From assembly GCA_963837365.1 (NCBI GenBank), contig CAWIMW010000001.1:682001-746000 (forward strand): a DNA stretch of 64,000 bases, given 5' to 3'. This document shows positions 1 to 8,313 of the stretch, piece after piece. This stretch comes from CAWBXL01 sp963837365 (GTDB taxonomy: Bacteria; Acidobacteriota; Terriglobia; Terriglobales; Acidobacteriaceae). Within the stretch, counting starts at the first letter, position 1, and the number at the start of each line of letters is the position of its first letter. The notes under the pieces were generated by a model that saw only the letters and a list, made by a program, of their open reading frames with translations, ran no database searches and was not told where the DNA came from. A program made the translations under genes and the position numbers.

Positions 1-1
1 T

Positions 2-415
2 TTCTTGCTGCCGCTGGGCGTGCTGCTGTTCGAGCCAAACGTGAAGAGCCGCCGGCGGATGCTGCCGTTCCTCGTGCTCGGCGGTGCAACAGCGCTCTAT
101 ATTTTGTGGGCGCTGACGGCCTTCCCGTTGCAGGTGTACGTCAGAGAAAATAGCATCGTCTACATCAATCAAGCGACCAACAATACTGCGGTTGCCGTGC
201 TCTATGTGATTGCAACTTGTGGCGCGCTGTTCTTCTCGAAGATCAGGATGATGGTAATCTTCGGCGCGGCCAACCTGGCGATCCTGCTGGTTGTCATGGT
301 GGTCAAACGGTACGCGTTCACCTCAGTGTGGTGCGCGTACGCAGCGGTTGCTAGTGTCATCATCCTCGCCTACTTCTGGAAAAGCCACAAAAACCGGCCC
401 TTCCTCTACGCGTAG
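2..415 (+). CDS. DUF6629-like membrane protein, C-terminal part
   Basis: The reading frame is open from the first base, so the N-terminus lies outside the window. The visible 137 residues hold about four hydrophobic stretches, a central segment with ATCGALFFS, and a tryptophan/cysteine-rich helix (VWCAYAAVASVIILAYFW) before a short basic tail. This order matches my recollection of the DUF6629 family of small integral membrane proteins of unknown function. No catalytic residues can be named. It lies on the opposite strand from the next genes, and nothing in the 130 bases after it looks like a gene. Confidence 0.6.
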   Translation, partial: FLLPLGVLLFEPNVKSRRRMLPFLVLGGATALYILWALTAFPLQVYVRENSIVYINQATNNTAVAVLYVIATCGALFFSKIRMMVIFGAANLAILLVVMVVKRYAFTSVWCAYAAVASVIILAYFWKSHKNRPFLYA

Positions 416-548
416 CGAGACAGCAATCTCCTGTGCCCTGAGGGAACAGATCATGCGGAGGTCGCTACAGGACAGAAAGCCCCCTGTCGCCAAATACAGC
501 GGCCCTGTAGTTTAGCGAGATCGGGACGGGCGGCCCGGATGTCTCTAC

Positions 549-980
549 TCATTCCGTGGCCAGGTCAACGAGATTTGTTCGCACTCGGTCGCCGGCCTGC
601 GCGCTCTTTAGCGTCGCTAGGAATTTCTTGGTGAAGTCCTGCTGGAGATGGAAATCCTGTGCTGCTTGCGACTTGTAAATCTCATAGAAAACGAATGTAT
701 TGGGGTCGTCTTTTGGTGTCGTGAGGTAAAACGCTTCCACGCCTGGTTCCGCCCGTACCAGCGGCAGGTATTGGCGTGCGGCCTCGACCAACTCCGCGCG
801 GCGCTGTGGCTGAATTTTCGCTTCGATCAGCATGATCACTTTTTCGTTCGTCATGTTGGAATGTCCCTCTCGATTTTCACTCGCCGGCGCGTTCGCCGCC
901 CGCTCCGCCCATAGTGCGTGCGTAGCCAGCGCGCTTGCGGCCACCAGCACTGCGACGGTCACGATTCTAATGGCTTTCAT
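549..980 (-). CDS. Exported antibiotic-biosynthesis-monooxygenase (ABM) domain protein
   Basis: This 143-residue protein starts with a signal peptide or membrane anchor (about residues 1-26). A small ferredoxin-like ABM domain follows (about 46-140), with the typical VIMLIEAKIQPQRRAEL strand-helix, a PGVEAFYL turn and a TFVFYEIYKS strand. Such domains act as quinol or small-molecule monooxygenases or as haem-degrading enzymes, usually as dimers; the substrate here is unknown. The start is set by an AAAGGA box 8 bases upstream. It is last in a three-gene unit after the DUF4331 and crotonase genes, so it is probably controlled by the operator at 3102-3136. Confidence 0.75.
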   Translation of the reverse strand: MKAIRIVTVAVLVAASALATHALWAERAANAPASENREGHSNMTNEKVIMLIEAKIQPQRRAELVEAARQYLPLVRAEPGVEAFYLTTPKDDPNTFVFYEIYKSQAAQDFHLQQDFTKKFLATLKSAQAGDRVRTNLVDLATE

Positions 981-1077
981 GTGTGAATCCTTTCGTTAAC
1001 ATATTCGACGCGCCTCCCGTACGGATTGCGGAACCTGCGGTTACAGGCTCCGCAAGGAGTGCGCGCTTGTACCAGAC

Positions 1078-1944
1078 CTACCGTGGGATTTGGCTGAGGT
1101 AATATCCAAGCCGATTTTCGGCATCCCCCGGCTTGTGAAAACCTTTCGCCATCAGCGCTTTGATCCCATTTTGAGCGGCGGTGCGCCCGAGCGATGCGAT
1201 GCACGCCTCCCAGCCCGCACCGAGTTCCACATCTGGGGGGAGGCTGGTGTTTACCAGACGCTTGGTTTGACCGATCGCCCATTTGTCGAATTTGGCGATC
1301 CGGGTCGCGAGTGCTTCCACAAACGCATCCAGTTCGGCATCAGGCAGCGCGCGATTAATGTAGCCGTAAGCCTCGGCCAGGTCTGCCTTGATGTCTTCCG
1401 AGCTTAAGAGCACTTCGAGAGCACGGTTTCGGCCGATGAGTTGGGGTAGCCGGGCCATGGGGCCGCCGCCGGCGACCAGTCCCACGCCCACTTCCCACTG
1501 CGAGATGATGGTCTTCTCTTTGCTGGCAAAACTCATATCACAGGCCAACGTGATCTCACTGCCATTGCCCGTCGCCCGGCCGCGAATCAGGGCGATTGAG
1601 GCAACCGGCAAGCGAGTCAGACGCACCAGAAAGTCCGGCCAGGGCGGCAAACCTGTGGGGCCGGGCGGCATCGAGGTCAGGTCCTCAAGCCTGGCCGTGA
1701 AATCGGAGTGATTCAGAAAGTAGTCGTCCACCGCGCTGTCGAAGACCACGACCCTGACATCCTCGTCCGCTTCGAGAGCGTTGATGACTTCCTGGAATTG
1801 TTTGACCATTTCCGGCCCCATGACGTTGATGGGCGGGTTGTCGATGGTGACACGCCAGTAGCCGGGCGAGCGCCGGGTCACGCGGATCTGTTTTGTCGGT
1901 GCGTTCATCTGTGCAAGGTTGGAAGGTGCGCTTACAGTTGCCAT
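1078..1944 (-). CDS. Enoyl-CoA hydratase/isomerase (crotonase) family protein
   Basis: A 288-residue crotonase-fold protein. The N-terminal strand pair (YWRVTIDNPPINVMG) and the oxyanion-hole regions (IRGRATGNGSEITLACDMSFAS and VGVGLVAGGGPMARLPQLIG) are recognisable. The family binds acyl-CoA thioesters and performs hydration, isomerisation or related chemistry; the exact reaction cannot be read from the sequence. The segment around residues 80-95 (FTARLEDLTSMPPGPTGLPP) is longer than in classical EchA. The start follows a GAGGAGA ribosome-binding site. The gene sits 57 bases downstream of the DUF4331 gene and is probably cotranscribed with it. A crotonase paired with a monooxygenase rather than beta-oxidation genes suggests a specialised, non-housekeeping role. 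Confidence 0.8.
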   Translation of the reverse strand: MATVSAPSNLAQMNAPTKQIRVTRRSPGYWRVTIDNPPINVMGPEMVKQFQEVINALEADEDVRVVVFDSAVDDYFLNHSDFTARLEDLTSMPPGPTGLPPWPDFLVRLTRLPVASIALIRGRATGNGSEITLACDMSFASKEKTIISQWEVGVGLVAGGGPMARLPQLIGRNRALEVLLSSEDIKADLAEAYGYINRALPDAELDAFVEALATRIAKFDKWAIGQTKRLVNTSLPPDVELGAGWEACIASLGRTAAQNGIKALMAKGFHKPGDAENRLGYYLSQIPR

Positions 1945-2001
1945 TGGATTCTCCTCTGTATTTGTTGTCTCGCGAACTGGTGACCGCGCTCGGCGAAGGC
2001 C

Positions 2002-3000
2002 TCACGCGGCCGCTAGTTCCGCTGACCGTGTCTTGTGCGGTTCGCCTAGATAAGGGAAATCTGCTGTCAGGTCTTTGTGGGGACCCACGTTGTCCCGCGT
2101 TATCTTCCCGTTGGTAAGGATAGAAACGAAGAAGTCTGCGACGTCATCGGTCAGTGTCCGGCCGTTGCCAGGGTATGACGCCGGGCGCGTGTGATCGTAG
2201 GGAAGGATGTCCGGCAACAGAGACCGTGCCATTCGTGTTGCTTCCTCTGGCGTATATCCACCCGTGTGCTCCAGTGAGTGCGCGAACACGGGAACGAAAC
2301 GTGCATCGTCGACCGGTTCCCCAGTGAGGTAATCGGCTTTTCTTTCGCCGGTGAGGAAGACCGATTGCGAAGCCAGCGCGCCACGATCTACCTGGATCCA
2401 CCCCCCAGAGGCGCCGTCGAGCGTGCGATGCCAGAGACCAATCTTGTTAGGCCCGAGGGCGGAGTTGGGCACTTCCAGGACAATGCTGCATACATCCTTA
2501 TTGGTAAAAAAATCGTCACCGGTGAACTGGAGGTTGTTTATCGCGCCCATCGTGTCGAAGAAAAAGGGATCGCTGCGCCAACCGGCGAAGAAGCGGTAGC
2601 CATCAGCCTCCGCCACTTGTGCCCCGCGTCCGGTGGAGACTGGTGCGCGCTCGATAATAATCTGCCCGCCGTCTCCTGTTCCCGCGGCTTCGGCACCTTC
2701 AACCCGCCGCAGCGTTGCGGTCTGCGCGCCGTTCTTGGAAGACGTGAAGCTAACTCGGTACGCGATATCGGCGAGGGCGTCTCCGTTGGTGTCGATCTTG
2801 AGCTCATAGATCGCACCGGGAGCGAAGGGTTCGTCGGTGGTCGGTCCCGACGGATTGAGACCAACAGATGGATGAACGTTCATAATCAGGACCGACTTGT
2901 CGGCCCGCTCGGGCGAGGGGAAGGCATACAGGTCGGTGAGGTCGAGGCGGGCGTCCCCGTGAGGGAACCCGACTTCGGGGCCGGAGTAGTGATGTGACAT
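2002..3000 (-). CDS. DUF4331 domain-containing protein
   Basis: This 332-residue protein begins MSHHYSGPEVGFPHGDARLD, the typical opening of DUF4331 proteins (HxSGP...DxxDLYAF), and keeps the family's length and Asp/Gly-rich turns. Function is unknown; members have been noted in stress-related and secreted contexts. No signal peptide is visible, so the protein may stay in the cytoplasm. The start codon follows GGAGACC. It is the first gene of the unit with the crotonase and ABM genes, and the dyad operator lies about 100 bases upstream, so I infer it belongs to the regulon described below. Confidence 0.8.
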   Translation of the reverse strand: MSHHYSGPEVGFPHGDARLDLTDLYAFPSPERADKSVLIMNVHPSVGLNPSGPTTDEPFAPGAIYELKIDTNGDALADIAYRVSFTSSKNGAQTATLRRVEGAEAAGTGDGGQIIIERAPVSTGRGAQVAEADGYRFFAGWRSDPFFFDTMGAINNLQFTGDDFFTNKDVCSIVLEVPNSALGPNKIGLWHRTLDGASGGWIQVDRGALASQSVFLTGERKADYLTGEPVDDARFVPVFAHSLEHTGGYTPEEATRMARSLLPDILPYDHTRPASYPGNGRTLTDDVADFFVSILTNGKITRDNVGPHKDLTADFPYLGEPHKTRSAELAAA

Positions 3001-3101
3001 AGATTGGTCTCCTCATGTTTTACTGCAGATAGTCCGGCGAACTTCCACCCCGAACCCATTTGCCACGCGACCATCAAACCAAAAGCTTAAAAGTAAAAAC
3101 A

Positions 3102-3136
3102 ATTGGACGATGGTATCGGCAATACCTTCGTATTGA
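3102..3136 (-). promoter_or_regulatory. Dyad operator a, facing the DUF4331 operon
   Basis: On the minus strand this reads CGAAGGTATTG-C-CGATACCATCGTCCAAT, two inverted half-sites separated by one base. The CCAAT end points to the DUF4331 start, about 100 bases away. Seventeen bases beyond CCAAT lies TTTTGGTTTGATG, a weak form of the TCTGGCNTAATG block seen at sites e and f. The rest of the 370-base gap (3001-3373) shows no convincing gene. Confidence 0.75.
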
Positions 3137-3373
3137 CTGCGATCTTCTTGTCGAAGGGGATACGGATTTTCTCCATCCCACCCTGCTTGGCTGAAGGCTT
3201 GATCCTTCGCAAGGTTCCGTTAAGTTTTCTTTTTCACGTGCTCGAATCGCATGGGCTTCGGCTGTGTGTGAAAGAAGCGAAGAAGTGAAGACTCTACGCG
3301 ACGGATCAACTCAAACGTGGCGGGTTCGCGTTGTCAAGAATCTATGGCTGCGTTACCCGAGGCTGAACTGGCG

Positions 3374-4054
3374 TCAAGCCACGTGAACCATTGGATGTGC
3401 GGGTCGGAGTTTTGCAGCCATCCTCACCAGGTCAGCGAGGGAATTGGCCTTCATCTTTTGCATGACGCGCCCTCGGTGCGCTTTGACCGTAATCTCGCTG
3501 ATGCCGAGTTCGCCGGCAACTTGTTTATTCAACAGGCCGGACACGACGAGCGCCATCACCTGTTGTTCCCGGTGAGTCAGGGAGGCGTAACGGTCACGAA
3601 GTTTCTGCATCTCCGCGTCTTGAGCGAGGGTGAGACGGCTTCGTTCCAGGGCTTTTCCGATAGCGCTCACCAAAGCGTCGTGATCAAGGGGCTTGGTCAA
3701 GAATTCGAGAGCGCCGGCCTTCATGGCTTGCACCGACTTTGGCACATCGCCATAACCGGTGATGAAGATAATCGACATTTCAATGTGTTCAGCGGCGAGT
3801 TGCTTCTGCAGCTCAAGACCGTTCAGGCCTGGGAGTGAAAGATCAAGGACAAGACAGCTCGGAACGAGTGCTCTCGGGTGGTTCAGGAACTCCTGCGCGG
3901 ATGAGAATGTTTCCGGCTTCCAGTTCTCATTCCGGACCAACAATTCCAGCGACTCGCGTACGGAAATATCATCGTCAACAACGAAAACGATGGGCATAGA
4001 AGCCGGCGTTGGTAATGCACCCATTTCAGAACCCGTGGTATGCGCTAAATTCAT
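3374..4054 (-). CDS. FixJ/NarL-family response regulator (receiver + LuxR-type HTH)
   Basis: A 226-residue regulator. The receiver domain (about 20-140) has the acidic pocket VVDDD, phosphorylation site Asp71 in LVLDLSLPG, a Thr in FITGYGD and a conserved Lys in FLTKP. A LuxR/FixJ helix-turn-helix (about 158-220) carries [12 protein letters not shown] and [17 protein letters not shown]. The FixJ/StyR/TodT type is usually phosphorylated by PAS-containing kinases such as the one encoded two genes upstream. The start follows a GGGGG box. It is the last gene of the signalling locus. I infer it is the best candidate to bind the dyad repeated through this window, since regulators of this type bind as dimers to imperfect inverted repeats. 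Confidence 0.9.
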   Translation of the reverse strand: MNLAHTTGSEMGALPTPASMPIVFVVDDDISVRESLELLVRNENWKPETFSSAQEFLNHPRALVPSCLVLDLSLPGLNGLELQKQLAAEHIEMSIIFITGYGDVPKSVQAMKAGALEFLTKPLDHDALVSAIGKALERSRLTLAQDAEMQKLRDRYASLTHREQQVMALVVSGLLNKQVAGELGISEITVKAHRGRVMQKMKANSLADLVRMAAKLRPAHPMVHVA

Positions 4055-4084
4055 TGTATTCCCCCTGGATCAATCACGGAACCC

Positions 4085-4498
4085 TCAAGTGCCCGGGAGC
4101 GCCGTTTTGATGGCCGCAAGCAGATCTGCGTCACTGAACGGTTTGAACAGAAACCCCGCGGCGCCTTGTTGGAGCATTCGATTACGGATCGTCTCATCTC
4201 TTTGACCGGTGATGAATATGATCGGGATCTCGACTCCGCGACGCTTGAGCTCCTGGTAAAGTTCAGGTCCACTCATGCCCGGCATAGCGATGTCCAAGAT
4301 CAGGCAACTGGTCTCACCGATGCAATCGGATGAGAGAAACTCTTCCGCTGACGAAAAGGCCCGCGCCGCAAAACCGAATTCCTTTAGCAGGTCGGGCAGC
4401 GACTCGCGCACCGACTCATCATCATCAACGACTACGGAAAGGAACTGCCGCTTGTCGCCCCTATCCTTTGGGGACTCCATGACAAGACAATGCGGCAT
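4085..4498 (-). CDS. Stand-alone receiver-domain response regulator
   Basis: A 137-residue protein made almost only of a receiver domain: acidic pocket VVVDDDESVRESL, phospho-acceptor Asp69 in LILDIAMPGMSG, Thr in IFITGQRDE and Lys in FLFKPF. There is no output domain, so it probably works in a phosphorelay, as a phosphate sink or by protein contact. It lies between the kinase gene and the FixJ-type regulator gene, all on one strand with short gaps. The first ATG is used here, but Met7 is also possible because neither has a strong ribosome-binding site. A half operator just upstream could give separate transcription. Confidence 0.85.
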   Translation of the reverse strand: MPHCLVMESPKDRGDKRQFLSVVVDDDESVRESLPDLLKEFGFAARAFSSAEEFLSSDCIGETSCLILDIAMPGMSGPELYQELKRRGVEIPIIFITGQRDETIRNRMLQQGAAGFLFKPFSDADLLAAIKTALPGT

Positions 4499-4513
4499 TC
4501 GATGCGGGGGCGT

Positions 4514-4540
4514 CCATTGTACTTTGGTATTGGTCTAGGC
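4514..4540 (-). promoter_or_regulatory. Half-site of the dyad operator upstream of the receiver gene
   Basis: The minus strand reads CCAATACCAAAGTACAATGG, a good match to the CAATACC half-site in the AAAG variant, but the partner half is poor. It sits only some 16-40 bases before the receiver-gene ATG, and the downstream block would fall inside the start of the gene. It is therefore a weaker call than the other sites. Confidence 0.4.
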
Positions 4541-4564
4541 CGATTGTGAGCGGCCCCTCGAAAT

Positions 4565-6307
4565 TTATGCGGCATCCGTCGAGGGATCAGCGCGATTGAC
4601 AAGGCTTTCGCCGTCCGCCGAACCCTCGAGCACGCAAGGAATAGCGAACGAAAAGGTGCATCCCGGCCCGTCGTTCGGGGTGGCCCAGAGACGTCCCTGA
4701 TGAGCCTCAATGATGGAGCGGCTGACGGAGAGCCCGATCCCCATGCCGTCGGTTTTTGTTGTGTAGAACGCTTCGAAGATCTTGTCCGCGGATTGAGGCG
4801 TGAAACCGACTCCCAAATCTTTCACGCTTAGCCGGACCAGATTCGTACCCTCCCGTTCAGTTCTGATGAGCAACTCTCTCGGGCGGTCGTCGATGCCGCT
4901 CATTGCGTCCGCAGCGTTTCGAACCAAGTTCATGATGACTTGCTGAAGCTGGATGCGGTCGCCGACTACTTGCGGGAGGCCTTCTGCAAGCTCTTGCCGC
5001 AGAATCACCCCGCTTCTCTGGATTTCACTCAATGCTAATGTCGTCACCTCGCGGGCCGCTTCATTCAAGTCCATCGATTCAGGGGACGGCTCTTTCTTGC
5101 TATAAAGCGTTCGCAATCGCGTGATTACGTCAGAGGCCCGGTTGCCATCACGAATCGTGCGCCGGGTAGTTTCCCGGGCACCGTCGACATTCGGGGGATC
5201 CGTGGAAAGCATCCGCAGACAGGTGCCGGCGTTGGTGATGATGCCCGAAAGAGGTTGGTTGACTTCGTGCGCGATGGACGCGGCCAGCACTCCGAGGCTC
5301 GTGATGCTTGCCATTTTTGCGAGTTTCGATCTTGCCATGGCGAGAGCCCCCTCCGACACCTTCCGTTGCGTAATATCTTCGGAGAGGACCATCAAAAATC
5401 GCGGCACCCGGTCGGTGCCGGGCACGACGGAAAAGTTGTTGCGTACCCAAACCGGTTGGCCATCTTTGCAGCGGTACTGCTTCTCGATTTGAAATTGCTT
5501 GCGCTTGTGGTCGAGCAGGTCACCCATCATCGTCCGCTTCTCTTCAACATGCTCCTCGTGGGTGATGTCAAGGAAAGTGAGTTGCTGCAATTCATCCTCG
5601 GTGTATCCCAGCATCTTCTGGAAAACGGGATTGGTCGCAATAAACCGGCCATCCAAGTCTGCGAGAGCGACGCCGACGGCAGAGTTCTCAAAAACAGATC
5701 GCCACCGTTCTTCGCTTCGCACAACTTGCACGTGTGCCTGGGCAAGTTCACTGGTTCGTTCCGAGACCCGCCGATCCAGCTCAGCGGAAATCCGCCTTTG
5801 TTCACTCAGGAGTCTCGCCTGTTGCAAGCCGATTGATGCCTGATTTGCCGCCACGCTAAGAAGCAGGCTCTCGGTTTTCTCAGGGAAACCCTCGCGGATG
5901 GAACCCAGGGCGATCATGCCGATTTCACCTTGTATGCCTAACGGAACGGGGAAGATCGAAATGCCGTCAACTCCTGATCCATTTCGAATTTGTGGAAAAG
6001 ATGCTTGAGCGTAATCTGCCGAGGGGCTGCGGAGCGATTCGAGCAGTTCCTCAGCCGACAGCTTGATTTTGCTCTCGTCGTCGATTCGGAGGATTTCCAC
6101 CGGAGTCAGGCCAAATTCGTCGCTCAACCGCGCATACGCGAAATCCAGGCTGAGCATATTTAGGAGTACATCGAGAAGGGTCTGAACGACTTGGGATGGC
6201 TCGCTGCCGCGCCAGATAGCCGCTAGGCCGAGCAAACTAATCAGATCGTTCATGCAGCGCTGAAGCCGCTTGATCTCCAGGGCCGGATCTTCGACTTGCT
6301 CTTCCAT
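4565..6307 (-). CDS. GAF/PAS sensor histidine kinase, FixL/NtrB-like
   Basis: With the start at MEEQVEDPALEIKRL the protein has 580 residues. In order: a short coiled N-terminus, a GAF-like domain (about 25-180), a coiled linker (QRRISAELDRRVSERTSEL), a PAS domain with PAC motif (about 205-325), a HisKA box with His347 in SIAHEVNQPL, and an HATPase_c domain with N-box (LVRNAADAM) and G-boxes (DLGVGFT, GMGIGLSVSRSI). No transmembrane segment is seen, so sensing is cytosolic; haem or flavin in PAS/GAF is possible but not visible. The start lies one base after the stop of the MEDS gene, implying translational coupling, which is why the longer upstream frame is not used. Confidence 0.88.
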   Translation of the reverse strand: MEEQVEDPALEIKRLQRCMNDLISLLGLAAIWRGSEPSQVVQTLLDVLLNMLSLDFAYARLSDEFGLTPVEILRIDDESKIKLSAEELLESLRSPSADYAQASFPQIRNGSGVDGISIFPVPLGIQGEIGMIALGSIREGFPEKTESLLLSVAANQASIGLQQARLLSEQRRISAELDRRVSERTSELAQAHVQVVRSEERWRSVFENSAVGVALADLDGRFIATNPVFQKMLGYTEDELQQLTFLDITHEEHVEEKRTMMGDLLDHKRKQFQIEKQYRCKDGQPVWVRNNFSVVPGTDRVPRFLMVLSEDITQRKVSEGALAMARSKLAKMASITSLGVLAASIAHEVNQPLSGIITNAGTCLRMLSTDPPNVDGARETTRRTIRDGNRASDVITRLRTLYSKKEPSPESMDLNEAAREVTTLALSEIQRSGVILRQELAEGLPQVVGDRIQLQQVIMNLVRNAADAMSGIDDRPRELLIRTEREGTNLVRLSVKDLGVGFTPQSADKIFEAFYTTKTDGMGIGLSVSRSIIEAHQGRLWATPNDGPGCTFSFAIPCVLEGSADGESLVNRADPSTDAA

Positions 6308-6308
6308 G

Positions 6309-7040
6309 TCAGGCGGCTGCGGGTGAGTTCTTCCGATGGGAGCGGCGTTGACGAAACTCTTGCAGGAATTCGTCCGGCGGAATATAGAAGGGATTTTGCT
6401 GAAGAATGCCGCCGATGATGACCATCGGGTGGGTCCGCATAATGTCAATCACTTCGTCGCCACGAAATTGCCCGAGGTGATAGGTACAAATGACCGCGTC
6501 TTCGTGACGGCGCCACACATCATTTACGCGTGACTCGAATTCAATCACATCGTCGACATGCGATTGATCCTTCACCGACCAGTCCATACGACAACAAATG
6601 CGACTCAGCGGGTATCCTCCCCCGGAGTTGCCGCTGGCCAGTTGCTCAAACGCCGCGATCATGCGATCTGGATCGAAGTGGCCATCCGGCAGGTAGACGT
6701 CGGTGTTAATGCGAAGCTCCAGTTGTCCGCTCTGCTGCGCAGCCGCCGGGTCGATCCCTACCTCAGCCAGGCGCCGGAGGTGATCCGGACGCTGGTCAGG
6801 ATTCACAACGTGAATCGCTTTGTGGCCGCACTGGATTCCATCTTTAATGAAAGGGAGTAAGACCCGATACTCTTCCTCGGCGCTGTTAAAGAAAGCGCAG
6901 ACATGACGCGTCTGGTCGAGCTGGGAACCAGCAAAAGGAATGGGAGCGGTAGCCTTCTTCAAGTCGGAAACCCCCAGGAAATTGAACGTCACCCCTGATA
7001 AATAAATGATGCTCCCCTCGGCCCTAAATGTCCAATCCAT
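6309..7040 (-). CDS. MEDS-domain sensor protein
   Basis: The 243-residue frame contains a MEDS (methanogen/methylotroph DcmR sensory) domain. Diagnostic segments are TRHVCAFFNSAEEEYRVLLPF near residue 44, a HVVNP strand, YLPDGHFDPDRMIAAFEQL and FESRVNDVWRRHEDAVICTYHL. In DcmR-like systems the domain senses small ligands; the ligand here is unknown. No DNA-binding or kinase domain is present, so it probably passes a signal to the kinase encoded immediately downstream. The ATG at 7040 overlaps the operator at 7036-7071; a GTG near 6992 is an alternative start that would leave the operator outside the gene. Confidence 0.8.
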   Translation of the reverse strand: MDWTFRAEGSIIYLSGVTFNFLGVSDLKKATAPIPFAGSQLDQTRHVCAFFNSAEEEYRVLLPFIKDGIQCGHKAIHVVNPDQRPDHLRRLAEVGIDPAAAQQSGQLELRINTDVYLPDGHFDPDRMIAAFEQLASGNSGGGYPLSRICCRMDWSVKDQSHVDDVIEFESRVNDVWRRHEDAVICTYHLGQFRGDEVIDIMRTHPMVIIGGILQQNPFYIPPDEFLQEFRQRRSHRKNSPAAA

Positions 7041-7099
7041 ACTTTGGTATTGATCGATACGTTCGTCTAATGGATTCGTGGTCGAACTTCTGGCTTACT
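7036..7099 (+). promoter_or_regulatory. Dyad operator b with downstream promoter block
   Basis: The plus strand has GGTATTG-AT-CGATACGTTCGTCTAAT (7046-7071), an almost perfect dyad. Exactly 17 bases after CTAAT lies TCTGGCTTACT (7089-7099), the second conserved block. It faces the VOC-redoxin-MBL unit, whose start is at 7124. The left arm, read on the minus strand, is CAATACCAAAGTATGGATTGG and could also serve the divergent MEDS-kinase operon. Confidence 0.8.
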
Positions 7100-7123
7100 C
7101 AAATTGGGTGGAGGGCATTCACA

Positions 7124-7597
7124 ATGATCGCATTATCGGGATTGGAACCGTCAACGAGCGTACAAATCGGACAAAAGAGCTATGAGATGCCCCCGCGGGA
7201 GGGGATCAGCATCGCGCATTTTCTCACCGTCGCCGATATCGGCCGCTCGGCCCGCTGGTACGAAAAAGTCTTCGGCGCTCGCATTCTAAGTCCAGGTGAC
7301 GGCAACGCGCCTGCGTACCTTCAGCTTGCGAATATCTGGATGATTTTGAACGTCGGGGGCGGGCCGACCCCGGATAAGCCGACGGTAACCCTCAGCGTGC
7401 CCAACCCAGACAAGATCAATAGCTTTATGAATATTCGGGTTGCAGATATCCGAACCTGCTATGCATTGTGGAAAAGCCGTGGGGCAGAGTTCATCACCGA
7501 GCCGATCCCCAAGTACGGCGAGATACGCTGCTACATCCGCGATCCTGATGGGTACATCATTGAGGTCGGACAAAGCACGGATCTCACGTACGGCTGA
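7124..7597 (+). CDS. VOC (glyoxalase/bleomycin-resistance-like) protein
   Basis: A 157-residue protein with the paired beta-alpha-beta-beta-beta modules of the vicinal-oxygen-chelate family: ISIAHFLTVADIGRSARWYEKVFGA near residue 28 and the closing CYIRDPDGYIIEVGQS. His in AHFLTV and Glu in IIEVG are likely metal ligands. Such proteins are lyases, dioxygenases or binding proteins; the substrate is unknown. The start at 7124 is chosen because GGAGG lies 9 bases upstream, whereas the longer frame would begin inside the operator. It is first in a three-gene unit with redoxin and MBL genes. Confidence 0.78.
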   Translation: MIALSGLEPSTSVQIGQKSYEMPPREGISIAHFLTVADIGRSARWYEKVFGARILSPGDGNAPAYLQLANIWMILNVGGGPTPDKPTVTLSVPNPDKINSFMNIRVADIRTCYALWKSRGAEFITEPIPKYGEIRCYIRDPDGYIIEVGQSTDLTYG

Positions 7598-7681
7598 GGG
7601 CCTACCTCGAAGGCATGGAGATTGGAATGTTTGGGGATGTTCTCTTCCATACACACGTATCGCGATCCAAGGAGTTCAACA

Positions 7682-8269
7682 ATGCGTTCTGACATTGTGC
7701 CTGGAAGCTTGTTTCCCGACTACGAACTGCCCGATCACACGGGCAATCTGCGCAAGCTCAGCGAGCTACAGGGCGAAGACCCTTTGATCCTTACGCTCGC
7801 GCGTGGTCATTACTGCCCAAAAGAACACCAGCAGCATCTAGAACTCGCCGCGTTTTACCCCAAGATCGCCGTGGCTTACACGCAGATCGCCACGATCTCA
7901 ACTGACGACCACCACACGCTCCAGGAGTTTCGGGCATCGGTTGGAGCTGAATGGTCCTTCCTTTCAGACCCCGACCGGACGATTCAGAAGGATCTCGACA
8001 TCCAGGAGTACACCGATCCTGAGCATAACCCGATGATTCCGCACACGCTCGTGCTCAAGCCGGGCCTCATCATCTATAGCATCTACAACGGCTACTGGTT
8101 TTGGGGTCGTCCGTCGATTGTCGATCTTTGGCATGATCTGCGCGCCGTCTCGAGCGAAATTCGTCCGGACTGGGATTTGAGCAAACCTGGGCTCCGGGAG
8201 GCCTGGAACGCCGGCGATTTCTCGCAATTCCACGGGTGGAACAAGCGGTCCAGTGTGCATGCGACGTAA
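7682..8269 (+). CDS. Redoxin / peroxiredoxin-like protein
   Basis: A 195-residue thioredoxin-fold protein starting MRSDIVPGSLFPDYELPDHT, with the AhpC/TSA motif LARGHYCPKEHQQHLEL. One cysteine sits where the peroxidatic Cys is expected, and the second Cys of a CxxC pair is replaced (CPKE), so it would act as a one-Cys type. Later strands (FLSDPDRTIQKDLDIQEYTD, PHTLVLKPGLIIYSIYNGYWFWGRPS) fit bacterial redoxin-family proteins. It probably reduces peroxides. The start follows AAGGAG seven bases upstream. It lies between the VOC and flavodiiron-like MBL genes in the operon led by operator b. Confidence 0.8.
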   Translation: MRSDIVPGSLFPDYELPDHTGNLRKLSELQGEDPLILTLARGHYCPKEHQQHLELAAFYPKIAVAYTQIATISTDDHHTLQEFRASVGAEWSFLSDPDRTIQKDLDIQEYTDPEHNPMIPHTLVLKPGLIIYSIYNGYWFWGRPSIVDLWHDLRAVSSEIRPDWDLSKPGLREAWNAGDFSQFHGWNKRSSVHAT

Positions 8270-8313
8270 CTATGGCCGCTGCTCGCGACCCAGTCTCACC
8301 CGAGGATAACGAT

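Noticed and set aside
3103..3838. Plus-strand frames over the operator and the FixJ-type regulator
   Set aside because: They are antisense to a clear response regulator, and the first runs through the operator itself.
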